The notes under the pieces are model-generated. The model did no database searches. It saw only the letters and a program-made list of their open reading frames with translations, and was not told where the DNA came from. Both the position numbers and the translations under genes were made by a program. A DNA stretch of 24,675 nucleotides. Source: a virus. The DNA lies in the IMG/VR virus record IMGVR_UViG_3300009285_001679, positions 1-24,675 of that record; one strand, written 5' to 3'. Of the stretch, positions 1 to 7,472 are shown piece by piece. Every line of letters starts with the position of its first letter. Within the stretch, counting starts at the first letter, position 1.

Positions 1-200
1 CTTTTTTTCAGCGAGACGTCGGTTTCTCTGACTGGGTGGGGAGAATAAAATATTTTTGATGAGGGGATTTGTCCGTAAGTACCTTTTTGGATTATAGCGC
101 CGATAGCTGTTCTGTTCAGAGCAACTAATGAATTTATATAAGCTTCTTCTCCTGAAGTTAAATCATCACTTGCTGCTGTTGGCGCATTAATATATGACAT
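1..200 (-). CDS. Partial unknown phage protein, N-terminal 66 residues
   Basis: An open frame starts with ATG at 200 and runs off the left edge. It begins MSYINAPTAASDDLTSGEEA and continues through YINSLVALNRTAIGAIIQKG without a stop. The upstream gene ends with TAA only one base before this ATG, so the two are translationally close and belong to the same operon. No SD sequence precedes it, as for most genes here. I do not recognise the family. The position, after fibre-type genes, would suit another virion or fibre-associated protein, but that is inference from context only. Only the N-terminus is visible, so domain content is unknown. Confidence 0.6.
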   Translation of the reverse strand, partial: MSYINAPTAASDDLTSGEEAYINSLVALNRTAIGAIIQKGTYGQIPSSKIFYSPHPVRETDVSLKK

Positions 201-201
201 A

Positions 202-888
202 TTATATCATTAACTCAGACCTTTTCTTTGGTCTTACTTTTATTGTTAAATCAATTGGAAGTTCAAATTTCCCGCCCATCTTTTCATATTCTCCCTGAAC
301 ACGACGACCTATAACACGAATATCTTGTATTGTTTTGTTGAGAGTAATTTCTTTTACAAAAATTTCTTTCTGTCTATCGTGTATTTCTTGTTCGAGGACG
401 GATTGTTTTGTTTCCAGTAACGAAACAACACTTTGTAATGTTTTTAATTTAGTTTCTTTTAATTCTATATCTTTTTCAAGCTGTTTTTGATTTCTAAGCA
501 AATCTTGTGTTTCTTTAAGTTCAATTTCAATTTTTTTTACCGCTTGTAATAATCTTTTAAGATAAGTTTCTTGTTTAATAATTTCTTTTGAGATATTATC
601 AACAGTAGTAAGCTGTGAAATAAATTCTTGTTTTTTCTCATTTATCTGTTCCGCAAATTTGTTTTTTTCAACATTTTTTTTATTATCCAATTCTTTTTTT
701 TCTTTGATAAGTTGTTTTGCTTTTTCTTTTGTTTTTTGAATCCTACTTTCCGCATCTGTAGCAGAAGCATTTAATTCATCAATTTTTTTCCTTTTAATAT
801 CATATTGTATCCCTAACTTATTAAATTCAAGTTCTAAATTACGCTTTTTAATTCCAAGCTCGTGAAGTTTTGTTGAGATACTTTTCAT
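202..888 (-). CDS. Lysine-rich coiled-coil protein, 228 aa
   Basis: The protein is almost entirely long amphipathic helix, rich in Lys, Glu, Gln, Leu and Ile with heptad-like spacing from about residue 5 to 195. Runs such as QKTKEKAKQLIKEKKELDNK are typical. The last 30 residues are different (GRRVQGEYEKMGGKFELPID, then a basic RPKKRSE) and may be a small folded tip. There is no signal peptide, membrane segment or catalytic motif. It lies 3' of the fibre-type genes and stops one base before the next gene. A rod-like structural or assembly protein (spacer, chaperone or fibre stalk) is possible. I do not recognise the family. Upstream is AT-rich with no SD site. Confidence 0.7.
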   Translation of the reverse strand: MKSISTKLHELGIKKRNLELEFNKLGIQYDIKRKKIDELNASATDAESRIQKTKEKAKQLIKEKKELDNKKNVEKNKFAEQINEKKQEFISQLTTVDNISKEIIKQETYLKRLLQAVKKIEIELKETQDLLRNQKQLEKDIELKETKLKTLQSVVSLLETKQSVLEQEIHDRQKEIFVKEITLNKTIQDIRVIGRRVQGEYEKMGGKFELPIDLTIKVRPKKRSELMI

Positions 889-899
889 TATAATTATAT

Positions 900-1235
900 T
901 TAATCACCTACTATTCTATATCGCACAAGACCAGTTACTGCCACAGCGCTATTAAGATTAATAACAAATGCTGAATTATCAGACATTGTTAATACACCGT
1001 CTTGGTCTTGTATTGTGTTTTCAAGTGTAACTGGCTGTTTAGCATCAAGTGGGAGTGAACCTCCGTAAGAAGTACTTCCGTTTTTAAATTGAATTGTAAC
1101 AGCTGAAGCTGGAAAAATATACATAAAATCAATAGCTAAATATTTTCCACTTCCAGGTGCACTGATAATAGTATTATCACCAGATGATGAAATATCTATA
1201 TCAGCTTTTTGTAGTTTATATCCTCCTAATTTCAT
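900..1235 (-). CDS. Small beta-rich virion-type protein, 111 aa
   Basis: A 111-residue protein of alternating hydrophobic and polar residues, predicted mainly beta: KYLAIDFMYIFPASAVTIQF in the middle and AVAVTGLVRYRIVGD at the end. It has no Cys, no membrane segment and no known catalytic motif. Its size and its place next to a long fibre gene suggest a capsid-decorating or fibre-associated beta-sandwich, which is inference. An AAGGAG sequence lies about 18 nt upstream of the ATG, farther than normal. Upstream bases partly complementary to that site could fold over it. Function is otherwise unknown. Confidence 0.7.
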   Translation of the reverse strand: MKLGGYKLQKADIDISSSGDNTIISAPGSGKYLAIDFMYIFPASAVTIQFKNGSTSYGGSLPLDAKQPVTLENTIQDQDGVLTMSDNSAFVINLNSAVAVTGLVRYRIVGD

Positions 1236-1305
1236 ATTTGTAATTTATATCAACTCCTTGTCGCTCCCCCTATAAAGAGAGAGAGCAAAGAGTTGAAATT
1301 AACTA

Positions 1306-4300
1306 TTAAACAACTGAATATCCATTTCCTCCCACTATTGACCAACCTGCGCCAATATATGCAAGGGTAGCAGTATCTCCTGCCGCATTCAGTGTAACTG
1401 AAGTACCTCCTTTCATTGTATCGGGAGTAATGGTTGCTATTCCTGTAGCTGAAGCACATACGATTACCATTATTTGTCCTTCGGTTCCATTTGCAAGTGT
1501 AAATGTGTCTCCGCCTGCGTCAGCATCAATATAGTGAGCTGTTTTTGTTAAATCAAGAGCTGTAGAAGTTCCACCAGCTGCGATTGTTTCTGTTCCGGCA
1601 AAGATTACTTTTGCATCAATTCCAGCCGTCAAAACAACAGCAGCTGTTCCTGTAAACACACCCGTAACAGTCAATGTTTCATCAAATGTTACAGTCCCAG
1701 CATCAACTTTAATAGCTTCTACGTTTGCTCCTGTTGCATTAACATATAAAGCGTGAGTTCCTGTTGTGCCTGCACCGGATGATGTAATTGACACTGCGTG
1801 AGAAGTAGCCGAATGACTACCGGATGTATTTATATCTACAACATTAGCACCTGCAACCAAATTGGCTGTTTGTGTAATGTCAAGGGCACACCCTTCTCCA
1901 GATACTCCAGTTCCTGCTGAATTAATCGTAATAGCCCTACCAGCAACGTTTGTATCCATTGTGATACCAATAGCATCACCAGTTGAAGCCTCTGTTCCGA
2001 ATGTTAATTGAATAAGGTTTGAGTCAAGCAACCCTGTTTGGTTGATAAAGAGAACATGGTCGTCAGTTCCACCGTCCGTGCCGGTATTTGCAATATAGAT
2101 TAATGGAGCTGTTCTAACTCCCGCCGCGTCTATAAGAATTGCGTTTCCGGCAAGATTAGAACCAAGGTCTACATGAAGTGCTGAACCTGTTGCGGCGGCA
2201 CTATAGACAATATCAATCTCATTACCTGTATGAACTCCTGATATGTCAATATCAAAGAGATTTCCAGAACCGGTATTTGTAACATTAACATCCATTAATG
2301 ACACATTACCTGAACCGTCAAATGTTACATCAATAACATCTGCTGTTCTGATTGCATTCCCTGCGTCAAGTAAGATACCTGCACAAGCAACTGCTGCGTC
2401 CAAATCAATAGCAATAACCGCCACCCCAGTAGCCGCACCACTCATTGCGATGTCTATAATATTTCCTGTTCTAATTCCAGTAACATCAATGTCAAATACT
2501 GAACCTGAGCCAGTATTTGAAGCAGTGATTGCCAGAGCATCTACATCTCCTGAACCATCATCAGTGATGTTGATAAGATTATCAGTTCTTAAACCTGCAC
2601 CACCATCAATAAAAATAGCAGCGGCGGCAAGTCCTGCATCCATATCAATGTTGATGACATTTCCAGTTGAAGCTGCTCCAAGAGCTACATCAAAGATGTG
2701 TCCCGCATATACTCCTGTAACATCAATATCAATAAGAGGATTAGATGTTGCTCCTGTGCCAGTTGCATTAATGTCAATTAATGTTCCTCCAGCACCTGTG
2801 CCGTCTCCTTCTGCAAGAAATTCAACAACTGGCTGTGTTCGTGTACCTGCTCCTGAATCAATTCTAAGAGCTGTTGCTGCAAGACCAGCGTCAAGGTCAA
2901 TGTTTATCACATTTCCCGTAACAGCTGCTGAGGTAGCGACATCAAAGACATTTCCTGTATAAGCATCTGTGAGATTAATGTCGAAGATATGACTATTTCC
3001 AGTTGAAGCGTCATCAATCTTAATTAAGTCATCTGTTCTTATTCCAGCACCTACAATCGTAAGAGCTGAACCAGCAACAGCTGATGTCATATCAAGATTA
3101 ACTGCATCTCCTGTAGCCGCCGCTGAATAAACAATGTCAAGAACATTGCCTGTATGTATTCCGGAAATGTCTATATCAAATACATGACCAGTAGCTGCTC
3201 CAGAGATTTGCACGCTCATTACGTCACCTGACGGAGTTCCTGAATCTGCTACCTGGATAGCGTCAACAGTTCTCGTCATCGCTCCTGATGTAAGAACAAT
3301 TGCTTGTGCTCCTGTTCCGGTCGCACCAAGGTCTATATCAAGAACATTACCCGTATAAGCAACTGCTCCGACTAAGACATCAATGAAATTACCAGAACCT
3401 GCTCCTGTGATATCTAAATCAAACACTTGTGCTGAACCGGTTGAATCTGTTATAACTTCAATCATTGGTTGTGTTCGTATTCCTGAACCTTCAATATGAA
3501 TAGCGGTCATTGCAACTGCATTATCCATATCAAAGAATAGTATATTTCCTGTAGAAGCTGATGATGCGCCAAATGCTACATCAATAATATTTGAGTCGAA
3601 CACTGCGGTGAAATCAATATCAAATATATGAGAGGTTGTACTTGCATCTGTGTGTCCAAGATTGAAGTCAAACATAATGCCTCTATCGCCAGTTCCCGTT
3701 GTCAACTGCATTACTTCTGTATCGAGGTTGTCAGAAGCATTTAAGTCTACGAGAAATACTTGTCCTCCTGGTGAACCATTGTAAGAACCAACAAAGTCGA
3801 ATCCTACCGTAGCTCCTGAACCAGATGAATTGATATCAATTACTGAGTGAGCTCCTGTTGAGTCGTCTGTTACAAGAATGTCTGCACCCGTGCGAGCTTC
3901 TGCACCTGCGTCAATATGTATTGCATTTGCAGCAATACCTTTATCTATGAAGATATCAATAGCATTACCTGTAAGTGCGGCGCTAACATCAAGGTCAATA
4001 AGATTGCCTGAACCAGCTCCTGTCTTATTGATTGCAAATGTATGAGCCGCTCCTACTGTTGAATCGTTAAAAGCAATCTCACCCGCATCTACTGTAATAC
4101 TGCGTCCTTGGTCATAAGCTCCGTCAAGCGAAGCTGTCCCTCCACCTCCAGAACCGAGAACTGTCGTTGTCCCTTGATTTGCGTAAACAAGGTCTCCAGA
4201 TGTGTTTATATATAAACCACGATGACTGGAACCTATTGGGTCTGAAGGGTTTGTACTCTCAAAAAGGAGAATACCTCCACGACCAGAACCTTGACCTTTT

Positions 4301-4350
4301 AAGTTAATGTTCCTTGGCGTGGAATATTGTCGTGTGTTAATTGTTGCCAT
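1306..4350 (-). CDS. Giant repetitive beta-solenoid fibre-like protein, 1014 aa
   Basis: The N-terminal 100 residues include ASLDGAYDQGRSITVDAGEI, a segment type I associate with phage and phage-derived structural proteins. A long body of degenerate rungs follows, built from TGNVIDID-, GSGNLFDID- and AGxAIxIDAGxxRT-like units. Hydrophobic, beta-branched and Gly/Asp residues alternate every 16 to 18 residues, as expected for a beta-solenoid. The x-R-T element recurs about eight times, 66 to 84 residues apart. The last 140 residues (from about VTFDETLTVTG to GAGWSIVGGNGYSVV) are less repetitive and may be the trimer-forming or receptor-contact end. It follows the major capsid gene directly. A tail fibre or head fibre role is inferred. 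There is no signal peptide. The ATG is preceded by an in-frame TAG, which fixes the start, and a strong SD lies too far upstream to serve it. Confidence 0.75.
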   Translation of the reverse strand: MATINTRQYSTPRNINLKGQGSGRGGILLFESTNPSDPIGSSHRGLYINTSGDLVYANQGTTTVLGSGGGGTASLDGAYDQGRSITVDAGEIAFNDSTVGAAHTFAINKTGAGSGNLIDLDVSAALTGNAIDIFIDKGIAANAIHIDAGAEARTGADILVTDDSTGAHSVIDINSSGSGATVGFDFVGSYNGSPGGQVFLVDLNASDNLDTEVMQLTTGTGDRGIMFDFNLGHTDASTTSHIFDIDFTAVFDSNIIDVAFGASSASTGNILFFDMDNAVAMTAIHIEGSGIRTQPMIEVITDSTGSAQVFDLDITGAGSGNFIDVLVGAVAYTGNVLDIDLGATGTGAQAIVLTSGAMTRTVDAIQVADSGTPSGDVMSVQISGAATGHVFDIDISGIHTGNVLDIVYSAAATGDAVNLDMTSAVAGSALTIVGAGIRTDDLIKIDDASTGNSHIFDINLTDAYTGNVFDVATSAAVTGNVINIDLDAGLAATALRIDSGAGTRTQPVVEFLAEGDGTGAGGTLIDINATGTGATSNPLIDIDVTGVYAGHIFDVALGAASTGNVINIDMDAGLAAAAIFIDGGAGLRTDNLINITDDGSGDVDALAITASNTGSGSVFDIDVTGIRTGNIIDIAMSGAATGVAVIAIDLDAAVACAGILLDAGNAIRTADVIDVTFDGSGNVSLMDVNVTNTGSGNLFDIDISGVHTGNEIDIVYSAAATGSALHVDLGSNLAGNAILIDAAGVRTAPLIYIANTGTDGGTDDHVLFINQTGLLDSNLIQLTFGTEASTGDAIGITMDTNVAGRAITINSAGTGVSGEGCALDITQTANLVAGANVVDINTSGSHSATSHAVSITSSGAGTTGTHALYVNATGANVEAIKVDAGTVTFDETLTVTGVFTGTAAVVLTAGIDAKVIFAGTETIAAGGTSTALDLTKTAHYIDADAGGDTFTLANGTEGQIMVIVCASATGIATITPDTMKGGTSVTLNAAGDTATLAYIGAGWSIVGGNGYSVV
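1900..4050 (-). repeat. Coding repeats of the fibre gene (degenerate, about 200-250 bp superunits)
   Basis: Across this approximate span the fibre gene consists of diverged copies of a superunit, visible in DNA as recurring stretches equivalent to TGNVIDID and RTxxLIxI codons. Superunits measured between successive R-T elements are 66, 84 and 80 residues. Copies differ by several rungs, so expansion and contraction by recombination is plausible. The edges given are approximate. Confidence 0.6.
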
Positions 4351-4382
4351 ATTGTTAAACTATTGAGTTGAATAATTTGGTA

Positions 4383-4402
4383 TTATTACCTCCTCCACTA
4401 TT
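4383..4402 (-). promoter_or_regulatory. Strong orphan Shine-Dalgarno, far from any start codon
   Basis: On the minus strand this stretch reads GTGGAGGAGGTAATAATA, an almost ideal SD core. The fibre ATG at 4350 is about 35 nt further on, and an in-frame TAG (12 nt before that ATG) rules out an earlier start in that frame. No ATG, GTG or TTG lies at normal spacing from the SD. It may act as a ribosome standby or pause site, or be a relic of a lost start. Confidence 0.45.
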
Positions 4403-4423
4403 CGCTCAGTAGCTAATTAACTA

Positions 4424-5425
4424 TTAAGTTGTTGAACTATTTCCTGCGCTTGCAACCCAACAACGAGTTACATCATTATGTCCAAGTGTTGCAAGTCTGT
4501 GACCAAAAAACTGCATTTCTCGTGTTTTTGGAACGATATATACTGGGTCAAGATTATTTGCTTCACTTTCTACCCATTGAAAACCTTCTTCGTCTGTCAT
4601 TGCACGAGAAGAATCACACATAAACCAATATGCATCATTTGTAAGGTAATCAAGTTCAAGAACAGTAAATGCTGGCACACCTGCCGCATCATTGTCAAAT
4701 GATTCTGGAATAGAACCTTTCTTAATTGCTCCAAGAATTTCTTTTGCTTTAAAAGAAACTGAGGAACCTTTCTTACAAATAAGTTTGTCAGGCATTCCTG
4801 GATATGGATTGCCACGACCATCTACAAAGAGTGACATTGTGCGAATAGCTGCTTTGTAACCAGCGTAATCGAATGGAAGTGAATAAGTTGTTCCGTCATA
4901 AACAACATTATTTATTCCAGTTCCACCATCTTCTCGTGTATGAGAAGTATTCCACGGTTCGAGTGAGTCACCACCTGTTAAACTGATTGTTTTAGTTGCA
5001 CCAAGTGGTTGTGTGTGAGAATAACTCGTTGAGAAGCCATTTGTAAGGCGTTCTGCTGCAAGTCGTTCTGCTTTTCTATTAAGTGCTCTCGTAATTTCAC
5101 GAGAAACATTCTGTAATCGGCGTTTCTTAATGCCGAACTTCCAAGCCATATATGTATATGTGGCTGAAGCGTCCATTTGCTCCTGAGTGTATGTTTTATC
5201 AAACGTTTCAATCGGAGCGTCTTCTGTTATTTGTGCGTTCTCTGCTGTGAATGTTGCTTCAGAAAGACCAGTCAAACCAGAATCTTTCTCGTAGAGGTCT
5301 TCAGTAGTTCGGAAGTTATAATACTTCTTCAACTGAAGCTCTACTTCAGAATCTTTTTTGAAGTATTTCTGAATAGAAACATCAACCGAGTCGGCAATTT
5401 GTCCTAAGTTTAATGGAGATGCCAT
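4424..5425 (-). CDS. Major capsid protein candidate (HK97-fold type), 333 aa
   Basis: At 333 aa this has the size usual for an HK97-fold major capsid protein, and it sits two genes after the scaffold-like protein. The N-terminal helix (LNLGQIADSVDVSIQKYFKK) is followed by an acidic beta region (FTAENAQITEDAPIETFDKT) resembling the E-loop and N-arm part of capsid subunits. A spine-helix-like stretch follows (NVSREITRALNRKAERLAAE). The C-terminal half is mixed alpha/beta and ends with ...PVYIVPKTREMQFFGHRLAT and a Ser/Thr tail, as in P-domain and A-domain segments. No maturation-protease gene lies next to it. The start is preceded by an AT-only leader (TTATTATT then ATGGC) with no SD. I infer the function from size, position and general features and cannot confirm the fold here. 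Confidence 0.72.
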   Translation of the reverse strand: MASPLNLGQIADSVDVSIQKYFKKDSEVELQLKKYYNFRTTEDLYEKDSGLTGLSEATFTAENAQITEDAPIETFDKTYTQEQMDASATYTYMAWKFGIKKRRLQNVSREITRALNRKAERLAAERLTNGFSTSYSHTQPLGATKTISLTGGDSLEPWNTSHTREDGGTGINNVVYDGTTYSLPFDYAGYKAAIRTMSLFVDGRGNPYPGMPDKLICKKGSSVSFKAKEILGAIKKGSIPESFDNDAAGVPAFTVLELDYLTNDAYWFMCDSSRAMTDEEGFQWVESEANNLDPVYIVPKTREMQFFGHRLATLGHNDVTRCWVASAGNSSTT

Positions 5426-5462
5426 AATAATAATTTAGATTAAAATGATTAAATAATAATAA

Positions 5463-5888
5463 TTACCCTCTATCTTGTACTCTTACGAAACGACCAATAA
5501 TCTTTTTTTCTGAAGCTGCTCCAATAGGTGCAACTTGCATAAATACAGCAGTGTCTGCCGTACTGTCAGTTCCTGTATTATTCACCGTTGTAGAGTCTGT
5601 AAGAACCATACGATGATAATTATGAGCTGAATCTGAGTTATTTGTCGTGTCTACAACATACTCATCGCCATCTACGATTTCTTGAACCTGTGCTGTAGTA
5701 TCTCCTGAAGCAATTGCTTTCACACTTACACCAGCAAGCGACTCAATAGTGCTTGAAGATGTAGCTGCAATCAATACTTCATTAGCACGGTCATAATCAA
5801 GAAGTTCGTTAATGACAGCTGTGAGTGATGATACAGTGCGCGGCTCTGAAAAACCTTTATCACTGCCTTTTACTCTTTTGAATGCCAT
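5463..5888 (-). CDS. Capsid decoration-like protein, 141 aa
   Basis: A short beta-rich protein with Ser/Thr/Ala-rich stretches (VLIAATSSSTIESLAGVSVK, TAVFMQVAPIGAASEKKIIG) between the scaffold-like gene and the major capsid gene. Genes in this slot often encode a head-decoration or stabilising protein, and the composition and length fit. There is no signal peptide, Cys or catalytic motif. The leader is TTTATTATTATTATGGC, the same unusual AT-only start context as the major capsid gene, directly downstream of an intrinsic terminator. Its expression may therefore need its own promoter or read-through. The function is inferred from position. Confidence 0.55.
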   Translation of the reverse strand: MAFKRVKGSDKGFSEPRTVSSLTAVINELLDYDRANEVLIAATSSSTIESLAGVSVKAIASGDTTAQVQEIVDGDEYVVDTTNNSDSAHNYHRMVLTDSTTVNNTGTDSTADTAVFMQVAPIGAASEKKIIGRFVRVQDRG

Positions 5889-5900
5889 AATAATAATAAA

Positions 5901-5927
5901 TTAAAAAAACCCGTTATTAGCGGGTTT
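5901..5927 (-). terminator. Intrinsic terminator between scaffold-like and decoration-like genes
   Basis: On the minus strand AAACCCG (5927-5921) pairs with CGGGTTT (5913-5907) around a 7-base loop, giving a 7-bp stem followed directly by a run of T (TTTTTTT, then AA). This is a classic Rho-independent shape. It lies between the scaffold-like gene ending at 5955 and the gene starting at 5888, so it would reduce transcription into the capsid genes. Confidence 0.75.
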
Positions 5928-5954
5928 AATATCCGTTAATAATATTTAATTGAA

Positions 5955-6785
5955 CTACTCTTTAAAATCGTCTTGATTGAATCCTTTGAAGATAACTCCA
6001 CCTATAGGTTTTGTTAAATCAACTGGAGATTTTTCTGTTGGAGTAGTTCGAGTTCCCCCTGAATGTGATGCTACGCCAACTTTATGTTGTTGGGCGGCTC
6101 TTTGAGCTGGATTACTTTTTACTATAATTGATTCTCCAAGATTCTTCTTAACATCTTCATTAACTTTTTCAAAAATTAACTTAAGTTGTCGTGATGTTTT
6201 TCCTGAAAGGTTATAAATACCACTTTGAAGAATTGATTGGAATTGACTCCATCGCACATCATCAATATCATTTATAGATTTGTATTCTGGATGTTCTTCT
6301 ACAAAGAAATCTACAAGGTCATTGATGTTTTGTTTGTACGAATCTTCAGCACGAATATATCCTTTATTCTTCGCAATAGCATCTACAACGACGGTCATTT
6401 TTTTTATTTCTTCGTCAGTGTAGCCTTCGTCACGAAGATTTTGATAAGGGTCTTCTTGCTGAGGAGTTTTTGGCTCAATAACTTGTTTGATATCATCGCT
6501 ACGTAATTTAGTACGTAATCGTTGAATTTCAAGTCGTAAACCTCGCTCTCTTTCTGTTTCACCTGAAACCGGGGCTGGTTGTGAAGGTGCTGGTTCAGAG
6601 ACAAGTTCTACATTTTCATCAAGTGTGCGCTTTGAATCAATAAGTTCTAAATCAGAAATAGCACTGCTGTCAGCAGCTTTTCCTTTTAAAGCGATTTCTT
6701 GCTCTTGTTTATTTAATTCCTCTTCTGAAGGAACAGGAATAATTTCATCTTCAGGAGAATTTGTCTCTAATTTTGTTTCTGTCAT
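5955..6785 (-). CDS. Scaffolding protein candidate, 276 aa
   Basis: The likely start is the ATG at 6785 (MTETKLETNSPEDE); an in-frame TTG at 6812 would add 9 residues but lies in structured leader sequence. The N-terminal 90 residues are acidic, Glu/Ser/Pro-rich and probably disordered. A helical region (ETERERGLRLEIQRLRTKLR) follows, then a mixed helical body with EEHPEYKSINDIDDVRWSQF. A more basic tail (QRAAQQHKVGVASHSGGTRT, ending GGVIFKGFNQDDFKE) ends the protein. Acidic, helical, low-complexity proteins just before the capsid gene are typical phage scaffolds, with the basic C-terminus contacting the capsid subunit. The gene ends with TAG 28 bases before the terminator stem. The assignment is by composition and position. 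Confidence 0.6.
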   Translation of the reverse strand: MTETKLETNSPEDEIIPVPSEEELNKQEQEIALKGKAADSSAISDLELIDSKRTLDENVELVSEPAPSQPAPVSGETERERGLRLEIQRLRTKLRSDDIKQVIEPKTPQQEDPYQNLRDEGYTDEEIKKMTVVVDAIAKNKGYIRAEDSYKQNINDLVDFFVEEHPEYKSINDIDDVRWSQFQSILQSGIYNLSGKTSRQLKLIFEKVNEDVKKNLGESIIVKSNPAQRAAQQHKVGVASHSGGTRTTPTEKSPVDLTKPIGGVIFKGFNQDDFKE

Positions 6786-6839
6786 TGTTTTACTGCCGAT
6801 TTTATTACCCAACCGCAGACGTTAGGAAAGAAACTTTTT

Positions 6840-6887
6840 AAGTCCTCTTTTGTGGACTTTGTGGTAGATAGTCCAACTCTATCCACC
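6840..6887 (-). promoter_or_regulatory. Tandem RNA hairpins before the scaffold-like gene, with an alternative pairing
   Basis: Transcribed on the minus strand, GGTGGATAG (6887-6879) pairs with CTATCTACC (6871-6863) around a 7-base loop, with one G-U pair. Next, AAGTCC (6859-6854) pairs with GGACTT (6845-6840). The first loop and stem also contain GGACT, which could pair with the same AGTCC instead, so two structures exclude each other. A run of A and then GTTTC follows, which is not a convincing T tract. This could act as an attenuator, processing site or translation control element; the function is inference. Confidence 0.4.
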
Positions 6888-6901
6888 TCAAAATCAACAA
6901 A

Positions 6902-7228
6902 TTATAATTTACTATTAAGTGAAATCAAAGCTTTGTCGTTAAAAGTAAGTTCTTTCTTTTCATCTTTTTGTTTGATTGTTTCTTTAATATAATCTATTGT
7001 GCCTTTCTGTAAATTAATTTCTTTTTCACCACTCTTCCCGTCATCCCAGGTCCATTGAGTTCCTTCACCAACTTTTGTTATTTTTCTATTTGCTTTTTTC
7101 CACTCCTTATCATTTATTGGAAGTTGTTTAATATCTTCTAAAATAATAGCAAGTGTGTCAAGATTACCTTTGAATCCATTAAGGATTGAAAGTGTTGCTA
7201 TACGTTCTGATATGTTTAGTTTAATCAT
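6902..7228 (-). CDS. Unknown small phage protein, 108 aa
   Basis: A 108-residue protein beginning MIKLNISERIATLSILNGFK, with a helical N-terminal half (ISERIATLSILNGF, LDTLAIILEDIKQL) and a charged middle (KEWKKANRKITKVGEG). A Trp-containing hairpin (GTQWTWDDGKSGEKEIN) and a Lys-rich C-terminal helix follow. No Cys, membrane segment or catalytic motif is visible. It lies between head-assembly genes in the same operon. I do not recognise the family, and a virion or assembly accessory role would be a guess. The ATG is preceded by a T-rich leader without an SD. Confidence 0.65.
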   Translation of the reverse strand: MIKLNISERIATLSILNGFKGNLDTLAIILEDIKQLPINDKEWKKANRKITKVGEGTQWTWDDGKSGEKEINLQKGTIDYIKETIKQKDEKKELTFNDKALISLNSKL

Positions 7229-7240
7229 AAAAAAATGAGA

Positions 7241-7462
7241 TTAGTTTGTTAATAAATACAACTCTTTTTTTTTACTATCTACATCATCTTCTGGCAAACT
7301 TCCTTCAGGAACTGTGTCTGGAATTCCTAACTTATCCTCTGCTGTGTCCGTAACCCTTACTCGTGATTATAAGAAAATAAGCGCCTCTTCATATGATTTG
7401 AATTCATAGGGGTGTGTTTGATTGTCGCCCTCTATAATAATTATTCTAAATCTTTCTTTCAT
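7241..7462 (-). pseudogene. Small ORF split by an in-frame TAA (31 + 41 codons)
   Basis: From ATG at 7462 the frame reads MKERFRIIIIEGDNQTHPYE and ends at TAA (7369-7367). The same frame continues without interruption as SRVRVTDTAEDKLGIPDT and DVDSKKKELYLLTN to TAA at 7241-7243. The two halves fill the space between the 165-aa and 108-aa genes exactly, as a single 73-residue gene would. The downstream half has no ATG at its beginning. Three readings remain: a nonsense mutation in a small gene, stop-codon read-through, or just a functional 31-aa peptide followed by relic sequence. The product function is unknown. Confidence 0.45.
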
Positions 7463-7472
7463 ATTATTTATA

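Noticed and set aside
2243-2962. 239-aa ORF on the plus strand opposite the fibre gene
   Set aside because: It is the antisense shadow of a low-complexity repetitive gene; its Pro/Ser/Ala-rich product mirrors the repeat codons, and the minus frame is longer and protein-like.
1900-4050. CRISPR-like or tandem DNA repeat array
   Set aside because: The repeats are in-frame protein rungs with diverged DNA and varied spacing; no constant repeats with unique spacers are seen.
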